Positions 8,835 to 17,147 of a DNA stretch of 64,000 nt are shown here, piece after piece. The DNA is from Pseudomonadales bacterium (GTDB taxonomy: Bacteria; Pseudomonadota; Gammaproteobacteria; Pseudomonadales; Azotimanducaceae). Under the pieces are notes generated by a model that made no database searches, was not told the DNA's origin, and was given only the letters and a program-made list of their open reading frames with translations. How positions within the stretch are numbered: the first letter of the stretch is position 1; each line of letters opens with the position of its first letter. A program made the position numbers and the translations under genes. Location: NCBI GenBank assembly GCA_023300545.1, contig JALZVT010000056.1:1-64000 (forward strand). Reading direction: 5' to 3'.

Positions 8835-8905
8835 AGATCAGGGTCAAACTGTGACCGGTGTCCTGAACCGGGTTAGCTCTTCTAGTCATAATTGCCCCTC
8901 ATTAC

Positions 8906-10849
8906 ATGGAAGCAATTGGGATAATGAGCGGATCCGGTATGAAACCCAGTCTGCTGCTGGCTGATGCCGCCGAATCGCCTCTGTCATTGTTGGCAGTGGC
9001 AAAGGGTTGGCATGTCGCGCGCACCTCACAAACGCAATCGGGTGAGAAGGCAGAAACAAACAACGATTCACACGTCGCCGTTGTTGTTCTTGGTAATCCC
9101 GATTTTGCTGCAGAAGCGCGTGTCCGTTTCCCGGGCGCTTTGCTTGTTGGCACCTTGCCGTCCAGTAAACCCTATGTCGATGTTTTCCTCGGTTCATGGA
9201 GCAACAACAGTGCGCGCGAAAATCGTTCTGCACTGGCTCAGGTGCTGCGGCATGCGCACACGCATTGGGAAACCCACGAACAATTACGCATCGCGCAAAA
9301 CCAAGTAACTGCTCAGAAGCAGCAGATGAAACAACTCAGTGAAGTCAGCGCGGCACTGTCGAGCGAAATTTCGTTTGATGAGCTGTTGGCGACACTACTG
9401 AAAGAAGCTCGAGCGATCGCTCGCTGTGATGGTGCGTCACTTTATCTGGTCGATACCAAAACCAATATCAGTGGTGTTGATGAAGAACGACTGGTTTTCA
9501 AGCTGACACAAAATGGCACGCTTGAGCTGCCGTTCAATGAAATAACCGTGCCTCTGACCTCGGCGTCAATTGCAGGGCACGTGGCGGTTAGTGGTGCAGA
9601 GCTGAATCTGCCTGACGCCTATCGCTTGCCTGAAAACGCACCCTATTCATTTAACCGCAGCTTTGATGAAAAGATGGGTTATCGCACGCGTTCGATGCTG
9701 GTGATGCCCATGCGCGATCATGCGGGTGTTGTGGTTGGCGTTTTACAGTTCATTAATCGTTTTGATGATGACGAAATCACTGTGGTTGAGTTCGACCGAG
9801 AGACAGTTGAAATTTTACGGGCTATAGCTAGCCAGGCTGCGCTATCGATACAAAAGAATCGTTTGGTTCGCGACATCAACGACCTGTTTGAGAGCTTTGT
9901 GCAGGCGTCTGTGAAGGCGATTGAACAACGCGATCCATCTACCAGCGGCCATTCGGCACGAGTGGCTGAGACTACCGTCGCACTCCTGCAGGCGCTGCCA
10001 TTGTCGAATTTGCCGCGCTTTAAGAACATGGTTATTCCCGAAGATCACCTGCGCGAGGTGCGCTATGCCGCACTGCTGCACGACTTTGGCAAAGTGGGTG
10101 TGCGTGAGTCGATTTTGGTTAAGTCGCATAAGATCAGTTCTGAGCGAATGGAAATTTTGCACTATCGTGTACAGCTGCAAAAAGAACGCTTGCGGCGGGC
10201 AGCGGTAGAGCGCGAAGTCGAAATACTGCACCACGACTCGACCGGTTTTGAGGTTGCGCGCGCGCGCGTGCATCGTGACCTGCAAAAACAGATTAGCATT
10301 CTCGATGATTACTACGGCATGATCGAACGGGCAAATAACCCGACTGTGCTGCTGGATGGCGACTTCTCACACCTGCGGGAACTGCATAATTATTCGTTTA
10401 CCGAGTCAGATGGCGCAAAGACCGGTTTGATTTCGGCCGAAGATCTCAACGCTCTATCGGTACGAAGGGGTTCTCTAACGCCGGCAGAGCGCGTGGAAAT
10501 TGAAGCCCACGTGCAATGGACCAAAGATTTTCTTGCCGTGCTGCCGTGGCCAAAAGAACTGAGCCAAGTGCCTGAGATTGCCGGTGCGCATCACGAAAAA
10601 ATGAACGGCAAGGGCTATCCACAAGGCCTTGTTGGGGAGCAGATTCCGCTCGCCAGTCGGGTGATGACCGTGTGTGACATATACGATGCGCTCACGGCTA
10701 TGGATCGTCCCTACAAGTCAGCCATTGGCGATGATCGCGCCTTTGAAATTCTGTACATGGAAGCCAAAGACGGCCTGCTCGATACCGATTTGGTTGACGT
10801 GTTTGTGGCCTCGCGCAATCAGACGGCTCAGGCGAACGTTCGCGCCTAA
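8906..10849 (+). CDS. GAF/HD-GYP domain protein, probable c-di-GMP phosphodiesterase
   Basis: 647-residue protein. Residues about 1-110 resemble a degenerate receiver-like region, then a coiled stretch leads into a GAF domain (about 155-310). The HD-GYP domain starts with the sensor helix LFESFVQASVKAIEQRDPST and HSARVAE; the HD pair is in LLHDFGKVGV (about 388-397) and the GYP motif reads HHEKMNGKGYP (about 561-571). HD-GYP enzymes hydrolyse cyclic di-GMP. Between HD and GYP lies a charged helical insert of well over 100 residues, longer than usual. ATGs at 8924 and 8939 are possible starts. It converges with the ExeB/ExeA operon. Confidence 0.85.
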   Translation: MEAIGIMSGSGMKPSLLLADAAESPLSLLAVAKGWHVARTSQTQSGEKAETNNDSHVAVVVLGNPDFAAEARVRFPGALLVGTLPSSKPYVDVFLGSWSNNSARENRSALAQVLRHAHTHWETHEQLRIAQNQVTAQKQQMKQLSEVSAALSSEISFDELLATLLKEARAIARCDGASLYLVDTKTNISGVDEERLVFKLTQNGTLELPFNEITVPLTSASIAGHVAVSGAELNLPDAYRLPENAPYSFNRSFDEKMGYRTRSMLVMPMRDHAGVVVGVLQFINRFDDDEITVVEFDRETVEILRAIASQAALSIQKNRLVRDINDLFESFVQASVKAIEQRDPSTSGHSARVAETTVALLQALPLSNLPRFKNMVIPEDHLREVRYAALLHDFGKVGVRESILVKSHKISSERMEILHYRVQLQKERLRRAAVEREVEILHHDSTGFEVARARVHRDLQKQISILDDYYGMIERANNPTVLLDGDFSHLRELHNYSFTESDGAKTGLISAEDLNALSVRRGSLTPAERVEIEAHVQWTKDFLAVLPWPKELSQVPEIAGAHHEKMNGKGYPQGLVGEQIPLASRVMTVCDIYDALTAMDRPYKSAIGDDRAFEILYMEAKDGLLDTDLVDVFVASRNQTAQANVRA

Positions 10850-10863
10850 GCGTTACGCGCTGC

Positions 10864-11736
10864 TTAGCTGTCCTTCCAGTCTTCCATAACTGGAATGGCA
10901 ACACTCAAACTCTCCCCGTCGTGTTGAAACTCGACGATCGCCCCGCTGTCAGTAATCTCTCCAATCGTGAAGGTTTCGCCGTTGTCGGTGGTCACGGTTT
11001 GTCCTTCGGTGATTCGCTGGCCGTTCACGCCAACTGAGCGCAGGTCTGATTCCACCCCGTAGATATGAAACGAAAAGCTCAGGGCGTACAGTGCTTCGCG
11101 GGCGCCGTCGCTCAGTGCGCTAAGTGCACTTGCGCTGCGAGCGCGAGCGCTGGGCGCTAGAGCCTCTGGCTGCTGAGGGATGACTCGACCGCCTGGCGTG
11201 CTGGCTGTGGATGATGGTTCGCCTGAGCCACTGGTTTGGGGGCTCGATATGTCAACGTCCTGATCATCAATTCTCGGTTCAGCAATTCCCGGTTCACCAG
11301 CAATAGTGATAGGTCGACCAGACGGTCTGAAGGTGCGACCGGTGCCGGAGGCAACGGGGCTGCTCGTGCTATTGGCCTGGCTGGTGTTGCTGTTAGCGCG
11401 ACGCGGCGGTGGCAAATCTTTTGGTGAGGCAATGCCCGGTAGCGTCTTTTTTTGGTTGTTGGCAGGTTGATCGTCCCCAAAGGTGGGTTGCTGTGAAGCG
11501 GTGCTGTGGTTCACGCTGGTTTGGGCAATAGGCGGGGTGTTGTTGCGGTCGGTGCGCCATAAATACACAAGGGTAAGGTTTGCCAGCAACACGGCGCCAA
11601 TTGCCAGTTTCCACGGCAGTGACAGTCCGTCCTTAGGGCTTGCGGCGTGACCTATTGCGTCTGGAAACTCGGCCATTGGCACTCTGGGCTTGGCTTCGTC
11701 AGCGCTCTTTTGCAGTGCGTCTAGTATATAAGACAT
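10864..11736 (-). CDS. gspB: GspB/ExeB-like general secretion pathway protein B
   Basis: 290 residues. The cytoplasmic start MSYILDALQKSADEAK is the hallmark of GspB/ExeB proteins. A single membrane segment follows (LPWKLAIGAVLLANLTLVYL), then a long Pro/Ser/Thr-rich periplasmic linker and the C-terminal GspB domain (FSFHIYGVESDLRSVGVNGQ, then EGQTVTTDNGETFTIGEI). In Aeromonas, ExeA and ExeB form an inner-membrane complex that helps insert the type II secretin through peptidoglycan. The adjacent upstream gene encodes the ExeA partner, with only 3 bp between them. No other type II secretion gene is in this window. Confidence 0.9.
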   Translation of the reverse strand: MSYILDALQKSADEAKPRVPMAEFPDAIGHAASPKDGLSLPWKLAIGAVLLANLTLVYLWRTDRNNTPPIAQTSVNHSTASQQPTFGDDQPANNQKKTLPGIASPKDLPPPRRANSNTSQANSTSSPVASGTGRTFRPSGRPITIAGEPGIAEPRIDDQDVDISSPQTSGSGEPSSTASTPGGRVIPQQPEALAPSARARSASALSALSDGAREALYALSFSFHIYGVESDLRSVGVNGQRITEGQTVTTDNGETFTIGEITDSGAIVEFQHDGESLSVAIPVMEDWKDS

Positions 11737-11739
11737 GCG

Positions 11740-13575
11740 TTAGCCCAATAGCTCTGGTATGTCGTAGCCGGCGGCACGGTGCAATAACAGCCAGGTGGCG
11801 GGGCCAGCTATGCCGTCGGCCAACAGGCCTTTCGCGGCTTGAAACTCACGCAATGCGTCGCCGAGCGTCGTATCAAAGGTTCGGGCGTTGCCCAGGTTAC
11901 GATTGAGGGCTGTGCCGAGCAACTTCCGCAATTCGCGCACGGCGCGACCGGAGGAACCGTCTTTGATGCTGCCTCGATAGTTTTCCGGTGTCGGCCAGAG
12001 CGCGATGATCGTGCCGTCCCAACGCTGTGTCAGTGCGGCTAGGTCAACAACCGCCGGACGGTTGTCTTGAATAATCGAAATACGGTTGTTCCGTGCACTC
12101 ACGGCGGTCACATAAAACGTCTGGCCGTCAGGGTCGACCATGCGCATCACAACGGGAATGTTAAGGCGGGCGACGTTCTCCCAGGCGTAGCTGCGTTTGG
12201 TGCACTGCAACTGAAAGCGTGGTGCGTAATCGCAGGGAACCATGGTGCTGTTCGGGTCATAGTCGATGCCCCACAGCTTATACATGGTGCTAAAGGCGAG
12301 TCGCTGGCTGCCATAGGACGGAACGTTTGGAGTGGCGGTAAGTACCTGTGCTCCGGTTACCAGTGGTTGCGCAGAGAGATTGGCAACCCTTGGTATTGTG
12401 GGGGGCGGCAGGTCTGGCTGCGGATTAGGGCTCGGTATGGTTTGGGTTTGCGCAATCGTCGTGCTTGGTTCTTGTGGCGTTGGCTTTGGCGGCACATACG
12501 CGTCAACGGTTGCGGGAGCCGGGCTTGGGTTGCGCACGACAATTTCGGTGAGCGCATCGGGTGTGAGCGCATCTGATGTTAGCGCATCGGATGTGGGTGA
12601 TTGCGGGTTTGGAATGGCCTGTACTTGGTTGTTGTTGACGACGACGGGTGCACTCCCAGCTGTTGGCGTCGAATCAGGGCCGGTGGCGCTGAGCAGCGCC
12701 CAGGTCCCGCCGGCGGCGAGTATCACGGCGCCAGCTAGCGCGAGCCAACCCCAGAGGTTGCGATCTTGGTTAGCAGTTTCTTTGGCGGCTTTTTGGGCCG
12801 TAGAAAAATCGATGCGTGGCTTACCGTCAGCGTAAGCACCAAGCATTGCGCGGTCTGCAATGATGTTGATTAGCCGTGGAATACCACCGGCGTGACGGTG
12901 AATGTTCCAACTGGCCCAGGCGCTAAACAGATTGGGGTTGCCGCCCGATACGGTAAGGCGGTGCGCGAGGTAGGCGCGGGTGTCATCAAGTTTGAGTGGC
13001 TCGAGGTGGTAGCGTGCCGTTACGCGCTGGCTGAGCTGGCGTAGTTCCTGACGCGCCAGCATTGTTTTCAGTTCAGGTTGTCCCACCAAAATGATACGCA
13101 TGAGCTTACGTTCATTGGTTTCGAGGTTGGTTAGTAGCCGCAGTTGTTCGAGCACGGCTGGAGATAGGTTTTGTGCTTCGTCGATCACCACGACAGTGCT
13201 GCGGCCTAACTGGTGAGTGCGCAGCAGGTGTTTGTTGAGCCGGTCGATGTAGGGTTTTACGCTGTGCTGATCTGCGGTGGGGTACTCGATGGCGAGCTCG
13301 TCGCAGATAGTCTGTAGCAGTTCCCGCACGGTGAGGCGCGGGTTCAGAATAAACGCCACATCGATGTCGCCTGGCACCTGGCCGATGAGGTTGCGCAACA
13401 GAGTGGTTTTGCCGGTGCCGACCTCGCCAGTCACAAGGACGAAGCCGCCTTCTGATTCCAGCCCATATTTCAGATGCGCGAGCGCGTCCCGGTGGCGTTC
13501 GCTCATGTAGAGGAAGCTGGGGTCAGGCGCGATCGAAAACGGTCGCTTGTTGAGGTGAAAAAACTTTTCGTACAT
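11740..13575 (-). CDS. gspA: GspA/ExeA-like AAA ATPase with peptidoglycan-binding domain
   Basis: 611 residues. N-terminal AAA ATPase domain: FFHLNKRPFSIAPDPSFLY start, Walker A GEVGTGKTT (about 50-58) and Walker B VVVIDEAQNLSP. A membrane segment (LWGWLALAGAVILAAGGTWAL, about 275-295) leads to a Pro/Thr-rich periplasmic linker, then a C-terminal part ending in a PG_binding_1 domain (VRELRKLLGTALNRNL, ALREFQAAKGLLADGIAGP). ExeA uses ATP and peptidoglycan binding to let the secretin assemble. The linker holds a 15-bp tandem repeat. The acyltransferase gene upstream ends 4 bp before its start, so three genes probably share a transcript. Confidence 0.92.
   Translation of the reverse strand: MYEKFFHLNKRPFSIAPDPSFLYMSERHRDALAHLKYGLESEGGFVLVTGEVGTGKTTLLRNLIGQVPGDIDVAFILNPRLTVRELLQTICDELAIEYPTADQHSVKPYIDRLNKHLLRTHQLGRSTVVVIDEAQNLSPAVLEQLRLLTNLETNERKLMRIILVGQPELKTMLARQELRQLSQRVTARYHLEPLKLDDTRAYLAHRLTVSGGNPNLFSAWASWNIHRHAGGIPRLINIIADRAMLGAYADGKPRIDFSTAQKAAKETANQDRNLWGWLALAGAVILAAGGTWALLSATGPDSTPTAGSAPVVVNNNQVQAIPNPQSPTSDALTSDALTPDALTEIVVRNPSPAPATVDAYVPPKPTPQEPSTTIAQTQTIPSPNPQPDLPPPTIPRVANLSAQPLVTGAQVLTATPNVPSYGSQRLAFSTMYKLWGIDYDPNSTMVPCDYAPRFQLQCTKRSYAWENVARLNIPVVMRMVDPDGQTFYVTAVSARNNRISIIQDNRPAVVDLAALTQRWDGTIIALWPTPENYRGSIKDGSSGRAVRELRKLLGTALNRNLGNARTFDTTLGDALREFQAAKGLLADGIAGPATWLLLHRAAGYDIPELLG
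12548..12592. repeat. 15-bp in-frame tandem repeat inside gspA
   Basis: Three copies of a 15-bp unit, with AGCGCATC at 12551, 12566 and 12581, encode SDALTSDALTPDALT in the periplasmic linker of the ExeA-like protein. The unit is a multiple of three, so copy-number change would alter linker length without a frameshift. Confidence 0.8.
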
Positions 13576-13579
13576 TCGC

Positions 13580-14467
13580 CTAAATCTTTTGCTGGTGGCC
13601 GGGTGGGTCCTGCTCTAGCTGGCGCCTGTCGCGGGCACTTTCGAGCCATGCGTCTTTAGCCTGCCAGCGAGTGTGGGTCCAGTTGTTCAGTAGGTCCAGC
13701 TCTGACTGAGTTAGTGCACGGCCGGTGGCCGCTACGGGCACGCTTAAGCTTTCAATATGTACCGATGAACGTGGGCATTGGCCACTCAGAAACTGCCAAA
13801 ACGACGGTGACGACCCAGGATAGGTGATGCTCACGTCGATGACTTGATCAATCTGCTCGCCCAGTTCGCCCAGCACAAAGGCCAGACCGCCCGTCTTTGG
13901 GGGCAACAGGTGTTTATAGGGGCCGGCGAACTTTTCATGTTTGGCGGTGGTAAAGCGCGTTCCTTCAAGGAAATTAAGCACACTCACGGGATGGTTTTTA
14001 AAGCCGGCACAGCTTTGGGCCATTGCCTCACGGTCGCCAGCGCCCCCGCGTCGAACGTAAGGAAAACCCAGAAACCACATCGCCACGCCCAGCAGCGGGA
14101 TCCAGATAAGCTGGGCTTTGGTGAAGAATTTCAGTGGCGGCAAAATGCCTCTGAAGGTGTTCTGCAGAATGATGATGTCAGCCCAGCTCTGGTGGTTGCT
14201 GAGCACAAGGTAGCGTTTGTCGAGCGACAGGGGCTCACTGACCTGCCAGGTGAGATCGAACCGCTGCAGGCGCAGGACGGCATTCATAACGCGGTTGCCG
14301 CCTACCCAGCCATCAATCACCAGATCCATCGCGCTGGACAATAGGCGCTTGACGCTCGCAATTGGCAGCAAGAACCGCACAATACCTACCGTGAATAGAG
14401 GAATGCACCACAGGGCGGTGTTCACCGCCAGAAAGAGAGAAGCCAGTATGCCGCGCAGGGTATTCAT
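13580..14467 (-). CDS. PlsC-family acyltransferase (YihG-like)
   Basis: 295-residue membrane-bound acyltransferase. The N-terminus is hydrophobic (ILASLFLAVNTALWCIPLFT). PlsC motifs are present: SNHQSWAD (HX4D), PYVRRGGAGDREA in the acceptor loop, and LNFLEGTRF (EGTR). The layout matches the E. coli YihG/YihG-like branch, thought to make unusual glycerophospholipids, rather than the essential PlsC. The gene lies upstream of the ExeA/ExeB pair with 4 bp spacing on the same strand, which suggests a common transcript, though a functional link with secretion is not established. Its 5' end faces the divergent lipoprotein peptidase about 65 bp away. Confidence 0.85.
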   Translation of the reverse strand: MNTLRGILASLFLAVNTALWCIPLFTVGIVRFLLPIASVKRLLSSAMDLVIDGWVGGNRVMNAVLRLQRFDLTWQVSEPLSLDKRYLVLSNHQSWADIIILQNTFRGILPPLKFFTKAQLIWIPLLGVAMWFLGFPYVRRGGAGDREAMAQSCAGFKNHPVSVLNFLEGTRFTTAKHEKFAGPYKHLLPPKTGGLAFVLGELGEQIDQVIDVSITYPGSSPSFWQFLSGQCPRSSVHIESLSVPVAATGRALTQSELDLLNNWTHTRWQAKDAWLESARDRRQLEQDPPGHQQKI

Positions 14468-14531
14468 CGGCAGCTTGATAGCATATCGCCGTTATCGGTG
14501 CCAGCCGTGCGCTCAGGACGGCAGAGTCTTG

Positions 14532-15728
14532 ATGGGGCTAACGCTTGTGCTGCTGATGGTTGCGCTAGCCACTCTAGCCGGCTGCAGCACCTTGCGGTTT
14601 TATCAGCAGGCGGTGACTGGCCAGGTTCGGCTGTTAGCGGCCCGTGAGGACGTTGACCGCGTATTGGCCCGATCTGACCTCGATCCGACCCTGCGGGTGG
14701 CGCTGCTCGATTCCCAGCAGGCACTCGACTTTGCGCAGACGCGACTGCAATTGAAGCCTGCAGGGCGGTATGGCAGCTACGTTGACCTAAACCGTGAGTT
14801 TGTCGTTTGGAATGTCGTGGTCACGCCGGTTGATTCGGTGCAGCCACTCACCTGGTGCTTTCCGGTGGCTGGTTGCGTGTCTTATCGGGGCTATTTCAAG
14901 GAGCAACTCGCGCGTGATATAGCAGCTGATTTTGCGCCCACAGAGTTTGATACCTACGTAGGTGGGGTGCCCGCCTATTCCACGCTGGGCTGGTTCAATG
15001 ACCCGCTGTTGAGTTCCTTTATTCACTGGCCCAGGGCGGCGCGTTCCGAGCTGCTGTTCCATGAGCTTGCCCACGGCAAACTCTATGCACCGGGTGACAC
15101 CGAGTTTAATGAGAGTTTTGCAACCTATGTGGCGGCCTATGGGTTACCGCTGTGGCTGGAAGACCACAACAGCGTGCAGACTCATCAGCAGGCGCGGCTT
15201 GAACGCGCACGGTTTAACAGTTTGCTGCTGCAGCTGCGCGCGCGACTCGAGGCCGACTTTGCGCAGCTCATGGTCGAACCCTCGTCCTCAGAGTTGGTTG
15301 ATCAGCGCAGAGAGCGCGCGCTTGCACTTCGCATCCAGCGTTATGCGCAGGCCAAAGCCTGTCTAGCTGCTGTCGCTAGTGAATTCACGGACGAGCGTTG
15401 GCTCAAATTTTTTGATAAGCCACCCAACATGGCACGGTTGTCGTTAGTCGGCGCCTATCAACAGTGGGTGGGTGCGTTTCGTGCGCTGCATCGGGAAGCA
15501 GCCATTGATCAAAGCAGCGAGCTCACTGACGCTGACCTGGCTGGATTTTACGCGGCGGCTGAGGCGTTGGCCGAGCTCGACGAAGAAGCGCGCCGCGCTG
15601 AATTGGAACGACTGAGTGCGCTTGATTTAAAGCAGCGCGTAGAGTCCGAAGGCGATGATCAATATTCCCAGGATATTGAGTGCGAAGCCCTCGCGGATCA
15701 TTCGGCTGATGGGCACCTGGCCGGTTGA
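14532..15728 (+). CDS. Lipoprotein zinc aminopeptidase-like protein (Aminopep family)
   Basis: About 398 residues. The start at 14532 gives a lipoprotein signal peptide (LTLVLLMVALATLAGC) with the acylated Cys at the lipobox. The mature part matches the predicted aminopeptidase family: AAREDVDRVLARSDLDP, a central CFPVAGCVSYRGYF block, and the zinc-protease motif LLFHELAHGKLY (HExxH) followed by NESFATYVAAYG, where the downstream Glu is the likely third ligand. An outer- or inner-membrane peptidase is expected. The in-frame ORF extends upstream to 14217 but that part overlaps the divergent gene. The last 102 bp overlap the 3' end of the DASS transporter gene on the other strand. Confidence 0.85.
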   Translation: MGLTLVLLMVALATLAGCSTLRFYQQAVTGQVRLLAAREDVDRVLARSDLDPTLRVALLDSQQALDFAQTRLQLKPAGRYGSYVDLNREFVVWNVVVTPVDSVQPLTWCFPVAGCVSYRGYFKEQLARDIAADFAPTEFDTYVGGVPAYSTLGWFNDPLLSSFIHWPRAARSELLFHELAHGKLYAPGDTEFNESFATYVAAYGLPLWLEDHNSVQTHQQARLERARFNSLLLQLRARLEADFAQLMVEPSSSELVDQRRERALALRIQRYAQAKACLAAVASEFTDERWLKFFDKPPNMARLSLVGAYQQWVGAFRALHREAAIDQSSELTDADLAGFYAAAEALAELDEEARRAELERLSALDLKQRVESEGDDQYSQDIECEALADHSADGHLAG

Positions 15729-17027
15729 AAATACGATGACGTTGGGTGGTGTTGCCACCGGCAGCATAAACGCGCAGCTTGCTGACAACGCCACCGGAAT
15801 CATTAGCAGACGGGGGTCTATGGCGGCGGCAACGGCGGTCGCTGCTGCAATAGGCATGAGTATGTTGGTGGTTGCAGTATTGCTGGTGGCTTCGGTTAGG
15901 AAGGTAACGGTGGCGCACAACACCAGCATCACAACCAGCGGATGCAGCGCCGAGATGCCTTGCAGCGCACCGCCAACAATTTGTGACAAGCCAGAGCTGC
16001 TAAACGCCGCGGCAATCGCTAGGCCGCCTGCAAACAACAGCAGAATGCCCCAAGGAATTTTCTCAGCGGTTTCCCAGTCGAGCAGTTTTTCGCCGTTGCC
16101 CCGACCGTTGCCGATTAAAAACATTGAGATCACGCCGGCAAAGCCCACCATGGCGTCGTTGGAGTAGCTCACGCCAAGCGCGCCGGCCCAGCCACCGAAG
16201 GGGCCCGTTCGGGTGACCCACAGCAGCGCGGTGACCACAAACACCGCCAGCACTCGGATTTCAGCCGTCTCCCAGGCGCCGAGGCGAGGCAGTTCGACGC
16301 CGGTATCGGTCGACTCATCGTTATCACCGAGATTGCGTGTCAGCCAGATCGCTGACAGGGGAAACAACACTGCCACTATGGGCAACGCCCAGCTCATCCA
16401 CTCAAGGAAGGATACCGTGCTGCCCGTGGCTTCTTCATAAATGCCCATGAACACCACATTGGGTGGTGTCCCAATTGGCGTGCCCATGCCGCCGATGCTG
16501 CAGCCGTAGGCTATACCCAGTAGTAGCGGCACGCGCAGGCGGTCGTCAGGGGCCTTCTCAAGCACCGCCATGGCGATGGGCAGCATCATGAGCGCGGTGG
16601 CGGTGTTTGAGATCCACATCGACAGCAGGGCGGCGACACCCATAAAGCCGATCACAACGCGCCGCGAACTGTGGGCGCCAATGGCGTTGAGCAGCCCCAG
16701 CGCCAGCCGCCGGTGCGCGCCGTTTTTCTCAAGGGCTGTCGACAGTAAAAAACCAGACAGCAACAGTAGTATCAGGGGGTGCCCGTAGGCTCCGCTCAGG
16801 CCGGCCCGATCGATAACGCCGAGCAAGGGCAGTACGGTCAGGGGGATGAGTGAAGTGGCTGGAATTGGGATCGGCTCGAAGATCCACCAGACGATGCACA
16901 GGGTGGTTACAGCCAGGGTTTGAGCCGCGCCTAGCGGCATGCCGGTTTGCCACATGATGTAACCGGCCAACAATGCGAGAATGGGGCCGCCAAGCAAGGC
17001 GATTGATTTGCCGTTCACGCGTTTCAC
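15627..17027 (-). CDS. DASS/SLC13-family sodium:carboxylate symporter
   Basis: About 466 residues and a dozen hydrophobic segments. Family landmarks are two repeats of the substrate/sodium-binding signature: SNTATALMMLPIA with GTPIGTPPNVVFMGI in the first half, and TSNTATTNILMPI with LPVATPPNVIVFSTGQ in the second. DASS transporters import dicarboxylates, citrate or sulfate with sodium. The GTG at 17027 is preferred because it sits just before the first helix (IALLGGPILALLAGYIMW); an ORF start at 17090 adds an unlikely tail. The 3' end overlaps the convergent peptidase gene by 102 bp, and the 5' end lies close to the divergent exonuclease gene. Confidence 0.88.
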   Translation of the reverse strand: MKRVNGKSIALLGGPILALLAGYIMWQTGMPLGAAQTLAVTTLCIVWWIFEPIPIPATSLIPLTVLPLLGVIDRAGLSGAYGHPLILLLLSGFLLSTALEKNGAHRRLALGLLNAIGAHSSRRVVIGFMGVAALLSMWISNTATALMMLPIAMAVLEKAPDDRLRVPLLLGIAYGCSIGGMGTPIGTPPNVVFMGIYEEATGSTVSFLEWMSWALPIVAVLFPLSAIWLTRNLGDNDESTDTGVELPRLGAWETAEIRVLAVFVVTALLWVTRTGPFGGWAGALGVSYSNDAMVGFAGVISMFLIGNGRGNGEKLLDWETAEKIPWGILLLFAGGLAIAAAFSSSGLSQIVGGALQGISALHPLVVMLVLCATVTFLTEATSNTATTNILMPIAAATAVAAAIDPRLLMIPVALSASCAFMLPVATPPNVIVFSTGQVPISRMIREGFALNILGILIIAFGLYALL

Positions 17028-17147
17028 TGCTGTTAGCCTAAAGGAAGGCAACCATGCCAAGTGAAAAGCACGAACGCAATGCAGCGCCACAACAACACAA
17101 ATTGGGCGTCAGTGAGCAGGCCGCACCAGCACGGGAAAGGGGCACTT

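Noticed and set aside
12067-12576. Long plus-strand ORF opposite the gspA linker
   Set aside because: Produced by the low-complexity Pro/Thr linker read in reverse; no domain.
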